Assembly: GCA_035295125.1 (NCBI GenBank)
Contig: DATGJP010000096.1
Coordinates: 1-16,476, forward strand
Length of the DNA: 16,476 nt
Source of the DNA: JAICMB01 sp035295125
Lineage (GTDB): Bacteria; Acidobacteriota; Terriglobia; Bryobacterales; Bryobacteraceae
Direction: 5' to 3'
A model generated the notes under the pieces. That model saw only the letters and a list, made by a program, of their open reading frames with translations. It was not told the origin of the DNA and did no database searches. A program made the translations under genes and the position numbers. Numbering within the stretch: position 1 is the stretch's first letter; every line of letters begins with the position of its first letter. This document shows, piece after piece, positions 1 to 7,762 of the stretch.

Positions 1-108
1 GGCGTAGGCCCCAATTTCTCCGACTTCGCATCACAGGCACTGTCGACCACGAAGCCGCAGAAATTCAAGCCCTCTCTTTCCAGTGCCCTACTGTACTGCA
101 ATGCTTAG
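1..108 (+). CDS. Possible C-terminal tail of a + strand gene entering from the left edge
   Basis: Frame 1 of the + strand is open from the window edge for 35 codons and stops at TAG 106-108, giving a tail that ends SSALLYCNA. No domain is recognisable. The support is contextual: the stop lies 13 bp before a strong hairpin that can terminate transcription in both directions, which fits two convergent genes. Against it, frame 3 of the + strand is also open here and the piece is too short for a coding-bias argument. Treat it as a candidate only. Confidence 0.25.
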   Translation, partial: GVGPNFSDFASQALSTTKPQKFKPSLSSALLYCNA

Positions 109-121
109 CCGAGAATACGTC

Positions 122-171
122 AAAAAGGGCCAAACTCCAGGAACCGGAAGTTGTTCCGGTTCCCGCCCTTT
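122..171 (-). terminator. Compound rho-independent terminator downstream of the TonB-dependent receptor
   Basis: Read on the - strand, 17 bp past the receptor stop, an outer 7-bp stem AAAGGGC/GCCCTTT (165-171 with 124-130) encloses a perfect 10-bp inner stem GGAACCGGAA/TTCCGGTTCC (154-163 with 140-149) with a 4-base loop. The outer arm runs into five consecutive T residues (126-122). This is the classic intrinsic-terminator layout for the - strand. On the + strand the structure is the same but the 3' T run is short (three T), so it could work more weakly for a convergent gene ending at 108. Confidence 0.75.
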
Positions 172-188
172 CCGCTAATCCAGCCCGA

Positions 189-3100
189 CTAAAAGTTGAA
201 CCGAGCCCCCACCTGTACCGCTCGAGGACCGGTCGACCCAAAGCTCTGAAAAGCCCGCTGCGTCGGCTGTCCGAAAGCAAACGTCTGCGCCGCGGGATTC
301 GCATTCTTCGTGTCCAATGTAAAGCTGTACCCCGCCAGGTTCGCGATATTTAATGCGTTGAACATCTCGCCAAACACTGACAGCCGGTACCGCTCTTTGA
401 AGGTGAAGAACTTCGTCAGGCGGAAATCCTGTGCGAAGGTCGGATCGCCGAGTTGATAGTTGGTCGGCAGAACGAGTTGGGGAAGAACGGTCCCCTTGGC
501 GTCCTTGGTGCCCGCATACGTTGAATTCCAGTTCGCCACAGCCTTCGCGAGATCCGATTTCCCACAGCTGTAGCCGAGGCAATTGTAAGGGAGTCCCGGA
601 AGCGGCTCGCTCGATCCGCTGGCTACCGTGCCAGGCAACTCGATGCTGGACACGTTGGCACTCGCCGGACCGCGGCTGATTGCCGACGAGTTGAAACTCA
701 ACTCAAAGCCCCACGGCAGATGAACCACGCCGGCAATATTGAGGTTCTGGTGCGGCAGCACCGGCCCCCAACCAGCCATCCAATTCGTCTCGTTCCAGCT
801 AGTGCCGACATCCGTATATTCGGATTGATAGGCATAGGACGCCTGGAACTGGTAGCGCTTCGAGAATCGTTTATTCAACTTCACCAGCAGTCCGTTATAA
901 ACCGAGCGGCCCTGGTCGGTCCAAACGGTAATCGAACCGCTCGAGCACTCGATGCCCGGCACAAACAGCTCGGAAGCTGCACACGGCCGGATCACCGGCG
1001 AGGCAACGCCGTTGATATAACGCGTGGAAAGGTTCATGTCGCGCTCTCCGAGGCTGATGTTTACGCCCACCCTCCGCGCATAATCGGCCGTCAGCACCAT
1101 GTCGTGGCCGAGGTCGCGCTGCACGCCCACCGACATCTGGTAGGTGCGTCCTAATGGGAAGCCGCCCGGCGGGTATATCTCCACGCCGCTCTTCGAGACG
1201 TCAATGCCCGTCGTTGTAAACGCTCCGCTGCGCGGAGGAGGCGGAGTAATCTTTGCCGTTATTCCCCCAATCTCCTGGTTGTAAATCTGTAGAAACTGCC
1301 CCAGCGTCATGGTCGTAAGCGCGGAGAGCGGTAAGGGTGCGCCGACCGGTATGAGCGAGCCGGCGCTGAGATTGATGATTCCTGGAATCGTATTCGTCAA
1401 TGCGCTCGCCGGCAGCGTCGAACGTCCATCGCCCAACGGCCCGATCGAAGCGGGTTCACGCAGCTTGTAGTATCCCGGCGTGCCGTCCCAGTAAATGCCG
1501 GCGCCACCGCGGATCACCGTCTTGTTGTCCTTGAACGGACTCCAAGCGAATCCGACAGCCGGCTGCATCTCGTGCCAGTTATTGTTCGTGGGACCGAGGT
1601 TGTTGGCTCCAAAAATCGGCGCCAGGAACTGCGGCTTCGATAGGTCCGTATTGTAGAATCCAACCTGCGCGTTCCACGCCAGACCGTAGTTGATCGTCAA
1701 GCTCGGTCGGATCTTCCAGACATCCTGCACGTAGGCGCGATAAACCGTCTGCGGCTTATTCTGACTGTAGTCGTAGGGAGCGGGCGTCGAAACGCTGCCC
1801 ACGCCCAGACCGCTCCAGATCTGCGTCCCTTGGTTCCACACCGGAAGATTCAGAAAATCGGCATCCGACTTAATCGTCGTGGGAAGGGTCGGGAAGAAAG
1901 ACGACAGCCCCAGGCCACGGATGTAATCGGGCGCAAACACCGCTGTACAAAGCGGCGTACAGAACCCCCATAGCCCGGCCGAAGTCGCCCGGTTGCTATC
2001 CGCGCCGAACTTCAGACGGTGCGAACCGAGCTGCCAGCTCAAGCTTTCCGTCAACTCGTAGCGTCGCGTATTGCGCGCCTGCGGTGCGTTGAAATTTGGT
2101 CCGATCGCCGCGTTGCCCAATCCGAAATTGGAGCCAATCACCGCGAAAAGACTCGGCAGAGTTCCGCCCACGCACGGGAACACGCAATCCGCGGGCGTTG
2201 CCTGGTCGTTGTGATTGTTCCAGTACTGGAATTGGAATCGCAGATCGTTGACAACAGCCGGCGTGATCACGCTAGTCCATCCGATGATGCTCTGGTCCGC
2301 CCAGTTCTTGTTATGAACCCAGTTCGACGGGTCGCCATTCGAAAAGACGTCGCCGAATCCGCTATTCCCGTCGTGCGAGTAGCGCAGAAACAGCGTGTTC
2401 TGCGAATTGATGCGATAGTCCCAGCGAATGCCAAGCAACTTCCCGACATAGGGGCTGCCGTATGTGCCAGTCAAGGCGGCGAACGACGGCAGATTCGGCT
2501 GCACAGTCAGCGCCTGCACCTGGTTCGTGTGCTCAAAATTGAAAAAGAAGAAGAGCTTGTCCTTCTTGAGCGGCCCTCCCAGCCACATTCCGGGGTTGCG
2601 CCGCGCAAAAAACGGATCGGGATTGACCGCATTGCGCTGCAGCGCGGGATAAGCCGCCATATTATGATCGCGGTAGAAGAAATACCCACTGCCATGAAAA
2701 TCGTTGCTTCCCGATCGCGTCACAACGTTAATCGCGCCCCCCGCGGTAACCCCCGTCGAAAGGTCGAAATTGAGAGAGGAGAGCTGGAATTCCTGCACCG
2801 TTTCCTGTGAGAAATTCATGGAGGAAATGCCGCTGGCGGTGTCGATGTTGTCCGACACGCTGCCGCCGTCGATCGTGAACAGCGTCCGGTTACCGGCGCC
2901 GAGTACGCTCACCGTGAACAGCGCGTTAAACTGTGCCGTCGATCCGTTCGCGATGGTAACGCCCGGTTCGAGGCTGGCTAGCTGCATATAGCTGCGCCCG
3001 TTCAAAGGCAGTTCCTCGATATCCTGGTGATCGATCACGCCCTGCACGGAGTGGCTGTCGTAGTTGATCTGCGAACTGGCCGCTTCCACTGTGATTACGT

Positions 3101-3446
3101 CCTGCGTCCCCCCAACCTGCATTGGCAGATTCACAGTGGTGCTACCACCCGCAAGCACGTTCGCTTGCCGTATTAATGGCCGGAACCCTGTGGCCTCAAC
3201 GCGCACGTCGTAGTCCCCGGCCGACAAAGCGGGAGCGCTGTACAGTCCTTCGTTATTGGTCGTCGCGGTCCGGTTGAAACCGGTTCCTTTGTTCGTGATC
3301 GTTACCGTTGCGTTTGGGATGACCGCCCCGGACTCGTCCGTTACGGTTCCCGTGATAATCCCCGTAGGCGCCTGTGCACGGACCGGAAAGATGACCCCAG
3401 CCGCGACAGCCGCCGCGATAAACAACGTGGTCGCTATCTTCGACAT
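189..3446 (-). CDS. TonB-dependent receptor, Oar-like, with N-terminal carboxypeptidase-regulatory domain
   Basis: A predicted outer-membrane beta-barrel protein of 1085 aa, of the type used for energised uptake or binding of large ligands; the substrate cannot be read from sequence. The start at 3446 is chosen because AGGAGG lies 7 bases upstream (3454-3459) and it begins a clean signal peptide, MSKIATTLFIAAAVAAG, with cleavage predicted after AQA (residue 26). A longer frame starting at 3491 adds 15 residues ahead of the signal peptide and is rejected. Residues about 29-110 form a CarboxypepD_reg-like beta-sandwich (GTVTDESGAVIPNATVTI, then GLYSAPALSAGDYDVRVEATGF). A plug-like segment follows (EELPLNGRSYMQLASLEPGV, then NVVTRSGSNDFHGSGYFFYR), then a long barrel rich in alternating aromatic strands that ends in GARFNF. 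The terminal Phe is the usual barrel-assembly signal. No clear TonB box was seen. It has its own promoter and terminator, so it is probably monocistronic. Family confidence is high; ligand unknown. Confidence 0.93.
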   Translation of the reverse strand: MSKIATTLFIAAAVAAGVIFPVRAQAPTGIITGTVTDESGAVIPNATVTITNKGTGFNRTATTNNEGLYSAPALSAGDYDVRVEATGFRPLIRQANVLAGGSTTVNLPMQVGGTQDVITVEAASSQINYDSHSVQGVIDHQDIEELPLNGRSYMQLASLEPGVTIANGSTAQFNALFTVSVLGAGNRTLFTIDGGSVSDNIDTASGISSMNFSQETVQEFQLSSLNFDLSTGVTAGGAINVVTRSGSNDFHGSGYFFYRDHNMAAYPALQRNAVNPDPFFARRNPGMWLGGPLKKDKLFFFFNFEHTNQVQALTVQPNLPSFAALTGTYGSPYVGKLLGIRWDYRINSQNTLFLRYSHDGNSGFGDVFSNGDPSNWVHNKNWADQSIIGWTSVITPAVVNDLRFQFQYWNNHNDQATPADCVFPCVGGTLPSLFAVIGSNFGLGNAAIGPNFNAPQARNTRRYELTESLSWQLGSHRLKFGADSNRATSAGLWGFCTPLCTAVFAPDYIRGLGLSSFFPTLPTTIKSDADFLNLPVWNQGTQIWSGLGVGSVSTPAPYDYSQNKPQTVYRAYVQDVWKIRPSLTINYGLAWNAQVGFYNTDLSKPQFLAPIFGANNLGPTNNNWHEMQPAVGFAWSPFKDNKTVIRGGAGIYWDGTPGYYKLREPASIGPLGDGRSTLPASALTNTIPGIINLSAGSLIPVGAPLPLSALTTMTLGQFLQIYNQEIGGITAKITPPPPRSGAFTTTGIDVSKSGVEIYPPGGFPLGRTYQMSVGVQRDLGHDMVLTADYARRVGVNISLGERDMNLSTRYINGVASPVIRPCAASELFVPGIECSSGSITVWTDQGRSVYNGLLVKLNKRFSKRYQFQASYAYQSEYTDVGTSWNETNWMAGWGPVLPHQNLNIAGVVHLPWGFELSFNSSAISRGPASANVSSIELPGTVASGSSEPLPGLPYNCLGYSCGKSDLAKAVANWNSTYAGTKDAKGTVLPQLVLPTNYQLGDPTFAQDFRLTKFFTFKERYRLSVFGEMFNALNIANLAGYSFTLDTKNANPAAQTFAFGQPTQRAFQSFGSTGPRAVQVGARFNF

Positions 3447-3453
3447 CACTGAT

Positions 3454-3459
3454 CCTCCT
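3454..3459 (-). promoter_or_regulatory. Shine-Dalgarno site fixing the receptor start
   Basis: On the - strand this is AGGAGG, separated by 7 bases from the ATG at 3446. It decides the start against the upstream in-frame start at 3491. Confidence 0.85.
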
Positions 3460-3507
3460 GGAGCAGAAAATGATGCCTGGTTACGATGCAAAAATATTAA
3501 AGTCGAG

Positions 3508-3521
3508 ACCGACCGTTCGGT
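3508..3521 (-). promoter_or_regulatory. Inverted repeat over the predicted transcription start (possible operator)
   Basis: ACCGA-N4-TCGGT is an inverted repeat of 5-base arms. It begins 3 bases downstream of the predicted -10 box and covers the expected +1 of the receptor promoter. The position suits a repressor operator or a 5'-end stem-loop, but the arms are short and chance is possible. Confidence 0.35.
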
Positions 3522-3523
3522 AG

Positions 3524-3552
3524 ATTTTACATCGACCCTACAGCCGTGTCAA
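3524..3552 (-). promoter_or_regulatory. Near-consensus sigma70 promoter for the TonB-dependent receptor
   Basis: On the - strand there is a perfect -35 box TTGACA (3552-3547), a 17-base spacer, and a -10 box TAAAAT (3529-3524; five of six matches). The predicted start is near 3517, leaving a leader of about 70 bases before the ATG. It lies in the 135-bp gap after the acyl-CoA dehydrogenase genes, so it separates the receptor from them. Confidence 0.75.
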
Positions 3553-3581
3553 TGGTAATTTAACTCCGTTGTAAGACGGAC

Positions 3582-4727
3582 TTAGCAGGCCGCGACAGTG
3601 TGCCGCGTCGTATCCACCACTAGCTTTGCCAGCCGTTCCCGATGGAAAACCGCGTCGCCAAACGCGATCTCGGAACCTTTGGCGCGCCGGTAGTACAGGT
3701 GGGCGTCATTCTCCCACAGGAACCCCATGCCGCCGTGGACCTGAATCGCCCGATTCCCTGTCTCTCGATAGGCCTCGCTCGCGTAGCTTTTGGCGATCGA
3801 GACCGCTTCCGCCGCCTCGGGTAGACCCTCGCCCACGACCCAGCATGCGTAATAAGCAGCGGATCGGGAACTCTCCGTAAACAGCAGCATGTCGGCACAC
3901 ATGTGCTGAACCGCCTGGAACTGACCGATCGGCTTCCCGAATTGCTTGCGAGTCTTGGCGTAGCCGACAGCCAATTCGACCAGTCGGCCCATTCCCCCAG
4001 TCATCTCCGCCGTCAGCCCGGCAGTCGCGATGTCAAGAGCCGACTCCAGTACGCTCCAGGCCGCCTCGCCCTGCGCGATGATCTCGGCCTCCCCCGCTGC
4101 GACGTTTTCAAACGTGACTTCGTACAGTTTTCGGGTGAGGTCGATCGCCGGAGTGTGCCGGACGTTTAAACCCTGAGCGGCGGACGGTACGATGAACAAC
4201 GCGAGATCGCCATCCACGCGGGCGGCACAGATCAGGAAATCGGCTACCGCGGCATCCGGAACGAACAGTTTTCGTCCCGTGAGCGAATAGCCGCCGCTAT
4301 TACGTGCCGCGGCAAGGTTCACTCCGTCGATTTCCCAGGAAGCGCCGGCTTCGAGCAGCGCAAGAGTCGATTTTGCTTCGCTTCGGCAAATGGCGCTGAG
4401 ATATTTCTCTTTATGCTCATCGCTGCCGCCCAGATCGAGAATTGCTCCCGCCAGGACCGTGCTTAAGAACGGACCCGGCAACAGCGCCCGCCCCATTTCT
4501 TCCAGCACCACCCCCAGGTCGACCATTCCCATTCCGAAACCACCGTACTCTTCGGGGAAGAGCAGACCGGTCCAACCCTGTGCCGCGATTTTCTTCCACA
4601 AACCCTCGTCAAACGCCGTTTCAGTCTCGGCGAGTTTTCGGACCAGCGCGATCGGGCATTCCGCATTGAGGAATTCACGAACCGAGTTCTTGAGCGTCGT
4701 TTGTGTTTCAGTCAGTCCAAAATTCAT
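3582..4727 (-). CDS. Acyl-CoA dehydrogenase family protein, FAD-motif-bearing partner of a pair
   Basis: A 381-aa flavoprotein of the acyl-CoA dehydrogenase family, which introduces a C=C bond into acyl-CoA thioesters. The N-terminal helical domain is visible (MNFGLTETQTTLKNSVREFL, with GLLFPEEYGGFGMGMVDLGVVLEEMGR near 54-80). The C-terminal domain keeps the FAD-contacting signatures: TRKQFGKPIGQFQAVQH at 259-275 and QVHGGMGF at 329-336. The central domain is weak: where single-chain enzymes have an (E/D)xxAGSD-type motif, this has LALLEAGASW. I find no catalytic Glu, either in the YEGT position (here SEIAFGDA) or in the isovaleryl-CoA-dehydrogenase position. GGAGGA lies 4 bases before the ATG (4732-4737), inside the 15-bp gap to the upstream dehydrogenase gene, so the two are almost certainly co-transcribed. 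It probably works as one half of a heteromer with the upstream gene product. Substrate unknown. Confidence 0.9.
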   Translation of the reverse strand: MNFGLTETQTTLKNSVREFLNAECPIALVRKLAETETAFDEGLWKKIAAQGWTGLLFPEEYGGFGMGMVDLGVVLEEMGRALLPGPFLSTVLAGAILDLGGSDEHKEKYLSAICRSEAKSTLALLEAGASWEIDGVNLAAARNSGGYSLTGRKLFVPDAAVADFLICAARVDGDLALFIVPSAAQGLNVRHTPAIDLTRKLYEVTFENVAAGEAEIIAQGEAAWSVLESALDIATAGLTAEMTGGMGRLVELAVGYAKTRKQFGKPIGQFQAVQHMCADMLLFTESSRSAAYYACWVVGEGLPEAAEAVSIAKSYASEAYRETGNRAIQVHGGMGFLWENDAHLYYRRAKGSEIAFGDAVFHRERLAKLVVDTTRHTVAAC

Positions 4728-4742
4728 GTGTTCCTCCGCGAA

Positions 4743-5933
4743 TCAGTAGCTCTTCGGCAGTCCCAGAACGAAATTCCCGATGATGTTGCGTTGGATCTCG
4801 GAAGTTCCCGCCTCGATCGTGTTGCCGCGCGCCCGCAGGAAGGAGTACGCGAAAAACCCGTCGTCGATCGCCGTCGGACCATCCTTCGTCAGTTGGCCGT
4901 ACGGACCGAGAAGCTCCATCGCAATCTGCTGGAAGCGCTGATTGAGCTCCGACCAGAAGATTTTCTGGATGGAACCCTCCGCGCCCGGCATGCCGCTCTG
5001 GCTCAGCCGCGTAATGGCCCGCATCTGGTTCAGCCGCAGGATCTCGATTTCGGCGTGACACTGGCCCAGCTTCTGGCGGATCACGGGATCATCGGCAGCC
5101 GGGCGTCCATTGCGCAGAACGGTGTGCGAAAGCTCGATGAGGCGGTCCAACTGCCGCCGGTATGCGACCTGGGCTGACGAACCGAGCGTCGCCCGCTCGT
5201 GCATCAACGTGCCGATGGCGACCTTCCAGCCTTCTCCCACCGGACCGAGGACGTTCTCGACCGGCACCTTTACATCGCGGAAGAAGATCTCCGCAAACTC
5301 GGTCTCACCAGTCATCTGAAGCAGCGGCCGGACCTCGACGCCCGGGCTGTGCATGTCGACCAGGATGTAGGTCAGACCCTTGTGTTTCTGAGAGCCGGCT
5401 TCGCTCCGTGTGAGCAGCGCGCACCAGTCGGCCGCCCAGCCGTAGCTGTTCCAGACCTTTTGGCCATTGACGACGAAATGGTCGCCTTCGAGCCGCGATT
5501 CGGACCGGACATTCGCGAGATCGGACCCGGCCTCCGGTTCCGAAAAGCCCTGGCACCAGATTTCCTCCGCGCTGAGGATCTTCGGCAGATATCGCTTCTT
5601 CTGCTCCTCAGTTCCGAAATGGATGATAGTGGGACCGATGAGCGCCAGCCCCAGCACGTTGGCGAGCGGAGGAGCTCCGGTACTGCCCATCTCCTCGGTG
5701 AAGATGACCTGCTCCATGAGCGAGGCGCCGCGGCCGCCGTACTCCTTCGGCCATGCGATGCCGGCCCATCCGCCCTCGTAGACCTTTCTTTGCCACTCGC
5801 GCAGAAAAGCGAAGCGCTGCTCCATGGTGTCTTCGGTGCGGCGCTTTTCCCAGTCGCGTGGGGCGTTTTTCGTGAGCCAGGCGCGCAGTTCGTCCCGAAA
5901 CTGCAGCTCTTGCGGAGTCAGGTTGAGATCCAT
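4743..5933 (-). CDS. Acyl-CoA dehydrogenase family protein, catalytic-Glu-bearing partner of a pair
   Basis: A 396-aa acyl-CoA dehydrogenase homologue. The N-terminal domain has GGWAGIAWPKEYGGRGASLMEQ near 54-75, and the middle domain is well conserved: WCQGFSEPEAGSDLANV at 126-142 and NGQKVWNSYG at 156-165. The catalytic base is probably Glu246 in LMHERA, the position used by isovaleryl-CoA dehydrogenase and by steroid-side-chain enzymes such as ChsE4; the C-terminal YEGT position reads IEAGT. The usual FAD-binding RxxF and QxxGGxG signatures are degenerate (RATLGSSAQVAYRRQL and MELLGPYGQL), the opposite of its downstream partner. It is the first gene of the pair and lies 41 bp after the beta-helix gene. 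There is no convincing Shine-Dalgarno; three near-identical octamers fill that space. The family resembles actinobacterial FadE/pimeloyl-CoA dehydrogenase-like proteins; the substrate cannot be called. Confidence 0.9.
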   Translation of the reverse strand: MDLNLTPQELQFRDELRAWLTKNAPRDWEKRRTEDTMEQRFAFLREWQRKVYEGGWAGIAWPKEYGGRGASLMEQVIFTEEMGSTGAPPLANVLGLALIGPTIIHFGTEEQKKRYLPKILSAEEIWCQGFSEPEAGSDLANVRSESRLEGDHFVVNGQKVWNSYGWAADWCALLTRSEAGSQKHKGLTYILVDMHSPGVEVRPLLQMTGETEFAEIFFRDVKVPVENVLGPVGEGWKVAIGTLMHERATLGSSAQVAYRRQLDRLIELSHTVLRNGRPAADDPVIRQKLGQCHAEIEILRLNQMRAITRLSQSGMPGAEGSIQKIFWSELNQRFQQIAMELLGPYGQLTKDGPTAIDDGFFAYSFLRARGNTIEAGTSEIQRNIIGNFVLGLPKSY

Positions 5934-5939
5934 GAACTG

Positions 5940-5962
5940 ATCAGGATATCAGGCTTCAGGAT
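5940..5962. repeat. Three short tandem units before the acyl-CoA dehydrogenase start
   Basis: On the + strand the units are ATCAGGAT, ATCAGGCT and TCAGGAT, back to back. They occupy most of the 41-bp gap between the beta-helix stop and the dehydrogenase ATG, where a ribosome-binding site would be expected. They may reflect slippage duplication or a binding site; no function is evident. Confidence 0.5.
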
Positions 5963-5974
5963 CTCTCGAACAGG

Positions 5975-7762
5975 TTAATGTGGGTACTGTGAATAGAGCC
6001 CGGCGACTTCGGCATCGCTCAAAGCCCGGTTGTAAAGCCGCACTTCGTTGAGCAGGGCGTCCGCGAAGTAGAGCTGGCTGGAATCGGTTCCAATGTAGAC
6101 TCCGTAGGGATAAACCGGCAGGACTTCGGTGCCAGTAAAAGTGTTCGCCAGCATCGGCATTGGAACGCCGTTCACGTATCCTTTTACAGTGCCGTTCGAG
6201 AATGTGAAAGCGATCTGCTGCCATTGGCCGATTGCAGCCGGGTAGTTGATCATGGCGTATTTACCGGCGCCGCTGAACTGCGGATATCGCATAGCTCCGT
6301 TCAGCTTGACGTCCCAGGTCCAGACCTTCGCGATGATGCGTGGGTCGACCGAAACAACTCCTTGCGGGTTCATCCAGAAGGACACGGTCAGCGAACTGGT
6401 CATCTCCAGGCTTGCGCTTTCCGGTACCGAGATGTACTGGCTGGCGCCGTTGAGGAAAACCGCGGTATCCGGCGTCGTGACCCACTGCCCGCCGAAGAGC
6501 GTGCCGGTGTTCCCCGATCCCGACAAATCGGCGGCAGAAATACCTTGACCGTCATTGAGCGGCCAATATGCGGACGGGCCGGACAAATTGGAATTGGTCA
6601 TATAGGTCCCCGACATGTAATTGAACGCACCGAGGCAGAAGGGTGGTCTGAGATTGCCGTCGAAATCGGTGAGCACGCTCGTAAGTATCGCGCCGTTTCC
6701 AATCGCGGGGCTGGACGGAAGCAAGTGGAAATTGTAAGCCGAGGCATTGACGAACTGCGGATTTACACCCACCTGGTTGCTGAGCACGATCATGCCGGGA
6801 ATCGGAGCGCCGATCAACCCCGCGCCGGGAGCGACCATGTTGCTGTACGTCTGAGAGGCGATCTCGCTGGCCTCGTAGGAGTCGATGGCATAGTTCCGGG
6901 GACTGCTGAAGATGTTATTGGCGATCACCAGGTTCGTGTGATTGCCCCAAACCTCGATTTGGCCATCGCGCTGCGGATTTGCGCCGGAAAACGTGTTGTT
7001 TACGATGCTGCAATTCAGCACGCCCGGTGACACCTGAACCCCCCAACCCGCCGTGAGGTTGTAAAACACATTGTTCTGAATCGTTACGTTGTTCCCATAC
7101 AGGTAAACGCCGTGATCGTGGTTGTAAGCGTTTAACGGATTGGTAGGCAGGCGCCCGATGTTGTTGAACACGTTTCCATCGAAAGTGTGGTTGTAGGCGG
7201 AAGTGCCCACATAGGCGCCCACGATGCCGTATCCTCCGGAGCCCGGATCGTACACGCGGTTACCGATGTTGTGGAAGTGGTTTCCCCGGATGATGATGTC
7301 GTGTGCGTTGGCGTTACTGTTGATGCCCGCCCAGTAGCCGCCGGTGATATCAAAGTCCTGAATGATAACGTAAGCGGCGCCATTGTGCAGGTCGAAATAG
7401 GCATCGGAGATCAATTGGGAGTCGAGGACGGCGCCCCATTTGTTTTCCGCTTTGATCGTGATCCAGGCGCTCGGAGTTCCGGCAGAGGAAATGGAAACGA
7501 CAGGGTGATACACACCGCAGGTGTCGCCACAGGTTTGAGCGCTTCCGGAATAATATGTCCCATTTCGAACGATTACGGTGTCGCCGGCATGCGCCAGGTT
7601 TACCGCCGTTTGAATGTTCTGTAAGGGAAATGTAATAGTGCCGGGGTTGGAATCCAAACCATTGGTGGCAACGTAGTACGTGTTTGCGCTCGCAGCAAAT
7701 GGCAAGGCTACGAGCGCAAAGGCAAGGGCCTGCTGGACCCTCGTCACTGCAAAAGAATTCAT
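5975..7762 (-). CDS. Secreted right-handed parallel beta-helix protein with C-terminal LamG domain
   Basis: A 595-aa exported protein. The start at 7762 is chosen because it opens a signal peptide (MNSFAVTRVQQALAFALVAL, cleavage predicted after ASA at residue 26); the longer frame from 7831 only adds a basic, noncoding-looking stretch. The mature N terminus, TYYVATNGLDSNPGT, is the DUF1565-type opening of secreted beta-helix proteins. It is followed by repeated coil turns NHFHNIG (161), GNVFNNIG (196), NNVFYN (230), NNTFSG (255) and NNIFSS (282). Residues about 398-590 form a LamG/concanavalin-like lectin domain: AYWPLNDGQG, FLNGASQYISVP, LTVSFWMNP, WQQIAFTF, and the closing LNEVRLYNRALSDAEVAGLY. 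Both folds occur in proteins that bind or cut extracellular polysaccharides; no catalytic residues can be assigned. It has no lipobox, transmembrane anchor or sorting signal, so it is probably released or surface-associated. A purine-rich AAGGAA lies too far upstream to be a good ribosome-binding site. Confidence 0.88.
   Translation of the reverse strand: MNSFAVTRVQQALAFALVALPFAASANTYYVATNGLDSNPGTITFPLQNIQTAVNLAHAGDTVIVRNGTYYSGSAQTCGDTCGVYHPVVSISSAGTPSAWITIKAENKWGAVLDSQLISDAYFDLHNGAAYVIIQDFDITGGYWAGINSNANAHDIIIRGNHFHNIGNRVYDPGSGGYGIVGAYVGTSAYNHTFDGNVFNNIGRLPTNPLNAYNHDHGVYLYGNNVTIQNNVFYNLTAGWGVQVSPGVLNCSIVNNTFSGANPQRDGQIEVWGNHTNLVIANNIFSSPRNYAIDSYEASEIASQTYSNMVAPGAGLIGAPIPGMIVLSNQVGVNPQFVNASAYNFHLLPSSPAIGNGAILTSVLTDFDGNLRPPFCLGAFNYMSGTYMTNSNLSGPSAYWPLNDGQGISAADLSGSGNTGTLFGGQWVTTPDTAVFLNGASQYISVPESASLEMTSSLTVSFWMNPQGVVSVDPRIIAKVWTWDVKLNGAMRYPQFSGAGKYAMINYPAAIGQWQQIAFTFSNGTVKGYVNGVPMPMLANTFTGTEVLPVYPYGVYIGTDSSQLYFADALLNEVRLYNRALSDAEVAGLYSQYPH

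Noticed and set aside
2019..2810. Long + strand frame of 263 codons opposite the TonB-dependent receptor
   Set aside because: It is antisense to a well-supported gene and encodes an Arg/Val-rich sequence with no domain; such frames are expected opposite high-GC coding DNA.
3447..3491. Upstream extension of the receptor by 15 residues
   Set aside because: It would put a hydrophilic stretch before a clean signal peptide, and the downstream ATG has a perfect AGGAGG at 7 bases.
3565..3580. Hairpin TCCGT-N6-ACGGA just after the second acyl-CoA dehydrogenase stop, as a terminator
   Set aside because: Only 5 bp of stem and no T run on the - strand; too weak to call, though it sits where a terminator is expected.
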